Assembly (NCBI RefSeq): GCF_021729885.1
Contig: NZ_CP063401.1
Location: 4,084,501-4,148,500, forward strand
DNA: 64,000 bases
Direction: 5' to 3'
DNA from: Devosia sp. SL43
Lineage (GTDB): Bacteria > Pseudomonadota > Alphaproteobacteria > Rhizobiales > Devosiaceae
The notes beneath the pieces are model-generated. The model had not been told where the DNA came from and searched no databases. It was given only the letters and a program-made list of their open reading frames with translations. The position numbers were made by a program, and so were the translations under genes. Of the stretch, positions 62,865-64,000 are shown in pieces. Each line of letters opens with the position of its first letter. Within the stretch, counting starts at the first letter, position 1.

Positions 62865-64000
62865 TCACTCCGCTGCCACCGGCATGCCAAACTCGGCCAT
62901 CGCCTCGAATTCATGTGCGTCCTTGCCATTGACGCGCTCTTCCCAAGGGTCGACCTGGGCAAATGTCTGCGAATAGACGAAGCGTTCGTAATAGGCGCGG
63001 CGCTTCTCGCGGTCGTTGACCACATTGGCCAGGATCGATGGCGTGCCGACCCGCTTGGCCCACTTGTAGATGCGCTCGAGGTAGCGGCCCTGCTCACGAT
63101 AGAGCTGCGTCAGCGCCACGATGATTTCGAGTGCCTCGTCCTCGCTGTCGGCGTGACACAGCAGTTCGGTGCCCTTGATGTCGAGCCCGGCGGCGCCGGC
63201 AAAGTGGATGTCGTAGCCGGAGTCGACGCAGATCACGCCAATATCCTTGCACGTCGCCTCGGCGCAGTTGCGCGGGCAACCGGACACCGCCAGCTTGAGC
63301 TTGGCCGGCGTCCAGGCGCCCCACATGAATTTTTCGATGCGGATGCCCAACCCGGTCGAATCCTGCGTGCCGAACCGGCACCAGTCCGAGCCGACGCAGG
63401 TCTTGACCGTGCGCAGTCCCTTGGCATAGGCGGCGCCCGAAACCATGCCAGCGGCGTTGAGATCGGCCCAGACCGCCGGCAGGTCTTCCTTCTTGACGCC
63501 CAGCAAATCGATACGCTGGCCGCCGGTCACCTTCACCGCCGGAATGGCGAACTTGTCGGCGACGTCGGCGATGGCGCGCAATTCCTTGGGGTTGGTCATG
63601 CCACCCCACATGCGCGGCACCACCGAATAGGTGCCGTCCTTCTGGATATTGGCATGCACGCGCTCGTTGATGAACCGGCTCTGCCCGTCATCCTCATATT
63701 CACCCGGCCAGTCGGCCACGAGATAGTAGTTCAGCGCCGGCCGGCACTTGGCGCAGCCGCACGAGGTCTTCCACTCCAGTTCCTGCATCACCTCGGGGAT
63801 GGACTTGAGCGATTTGGCGATGATCAGCCTGCGAACATCGTCATGGCCATATTCGGTGCACGGACACATCGGCTGCACGGCCGCCGGATTGTAGCTGTCG
63901 CCCAGTGTCAGGTGCAGCAGCTGCTCAACCAGATGCGTGCAGGAGCCGCACGAGGCCGAGGCCTTGGTATGGGCCCGCACGCCATCGAGCCCGGTCAAGC
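62865..64000 (-). CDS. nirB: Nitrite reductase (NADH) large subunit, 3' part
   Basis: The C-terminal 378 residues or so of NirB; the rest lies beyond the right edge. Visible are the BFD-like 2Fe-2S region (CGSCTHLVEQ, SCGCAKCRPAL) and the sirohaem/4Fe-4S domain with TCVGSDWCRFGTQDS and SGCPRNCAEATCKDIG, holding four cluster cysteines. An ordinary NirB has about 815-850 residues, so roughly half is missing from view. It is followed by nirD. Confidence 0.94.
   Translation of the reverse strand, partial: LTGLDGVRAHTKASASCGSCTHLVEQLLHLTLGDSYNPAAVQPMCPCTEYGHDDVRRLIIAKSLKSIPEVMQELEWKTSCGCAKCRPALNYYLVADWPGEYEDDGQSRFINERVHANIQKDGTYSVVPRMWGGMTNPKELRAIADVADKFAIPAVKVTGGQRIDLLGVKKEDLPAVWADLNAAGMVSGAAYAKGLRTVKTCVGSDWCRFGTQDSTGLGIRIEKFMWGAWTPAKLKLAVSGCPRNCAEATCKDIGVICVDSGYDIHFAGAAGLDIKGTELLCHADSEDEALEIIVALTQLYREQGRYLERIYKWAKRVGTPSILANVVNDREKRRAYYERFVYSQTFAQVDPWEERVNGKDAHEFEAMAEFGMPVAAE

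Overview
The window is high-GC DNA with the gene style of an alphaproteobacterium of the Hyphomicrobiales (Rhizobiales). The 1559-residue NAD-glutamate dehydrogenase, the PutR/PutA pair, the many Opp/Dpp-type ABC operons with ATGA overlaps and the FixL/FixJ/FixK-type regulators all fit this. A Devosia-like genus is a guess from overall gene content and has not been tested.

Layout. 1-6.5 kb: 5' part of a UvrD-type helicase and the large glutamate dehydrogenase (minus strand). 6.7-16.6 kb: sulfate-binding protein, small unknowns, flavin reductase, Fe-type superoxide dismutase, an Fe-S-type regulator coupled to a group III truncated hemoglobin, the cysTWA sulfate permease operon with a possible 14-codon leader ORF, and a TPR-GGDEF/GAF pair. 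16.8-22.8 kb: complete oligopeptide ABC operon with a small membrane-protein ORF antisense between oppD and oppF. 23.1-27.4 kb: putR and divergent putA, whose linker carries two in-frame palindromic repeat insertions. 27.5-36 kb: second peptide-type ABC system split over two divergent units, with an XRE-cupin regulator, an M24 peptidase, a GAF protein and a GNAT acetyltransferase. 36.1-45.9 kb: one-strand locus for arabinose-containing glycans (ArsR-type regulator, GH51, Opp-type importer, GH43-like enzyme). 46.1 kb: tRNA-Gln(CTG). 62.5-64 kb: nirD and the 3' part of nirB.

The most striking part is 46.06-61.38 kb. A 52-bp sequence covering the 5' part and upstream flank of tRNA-Gln is repeated exactly 15.26 kb away, where the tRNA is internally deleted. 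Between the copies lies a self-contained low-oxygen module: FixL-like haem-PAS kinase, FixJ-like regulator, degenerate receiver, FixK-like Crp/Fnr regulator, phosphoketolase-acetate kinase, flavodoxin, CBS-BON protein, BON protein, DUF4342 protein, a polymer-forming-like membrane protein, tandem universal stress protein, Cys-containing 60-residue protein, CPx P-type ATPase, OsmC-like protein and a 53-residue membrane protein. Four perfect or near-perfect FNR/FixK boxes and three weaker ones sit upstream of these genes. No integrase is visible in the window.

Several dispersed repeat families occur: MITE-like elements with terminal inverted repeats up to 23 bp, a 98-bp REP-like element and a long palindrome. 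Some are read through in coding sequence.
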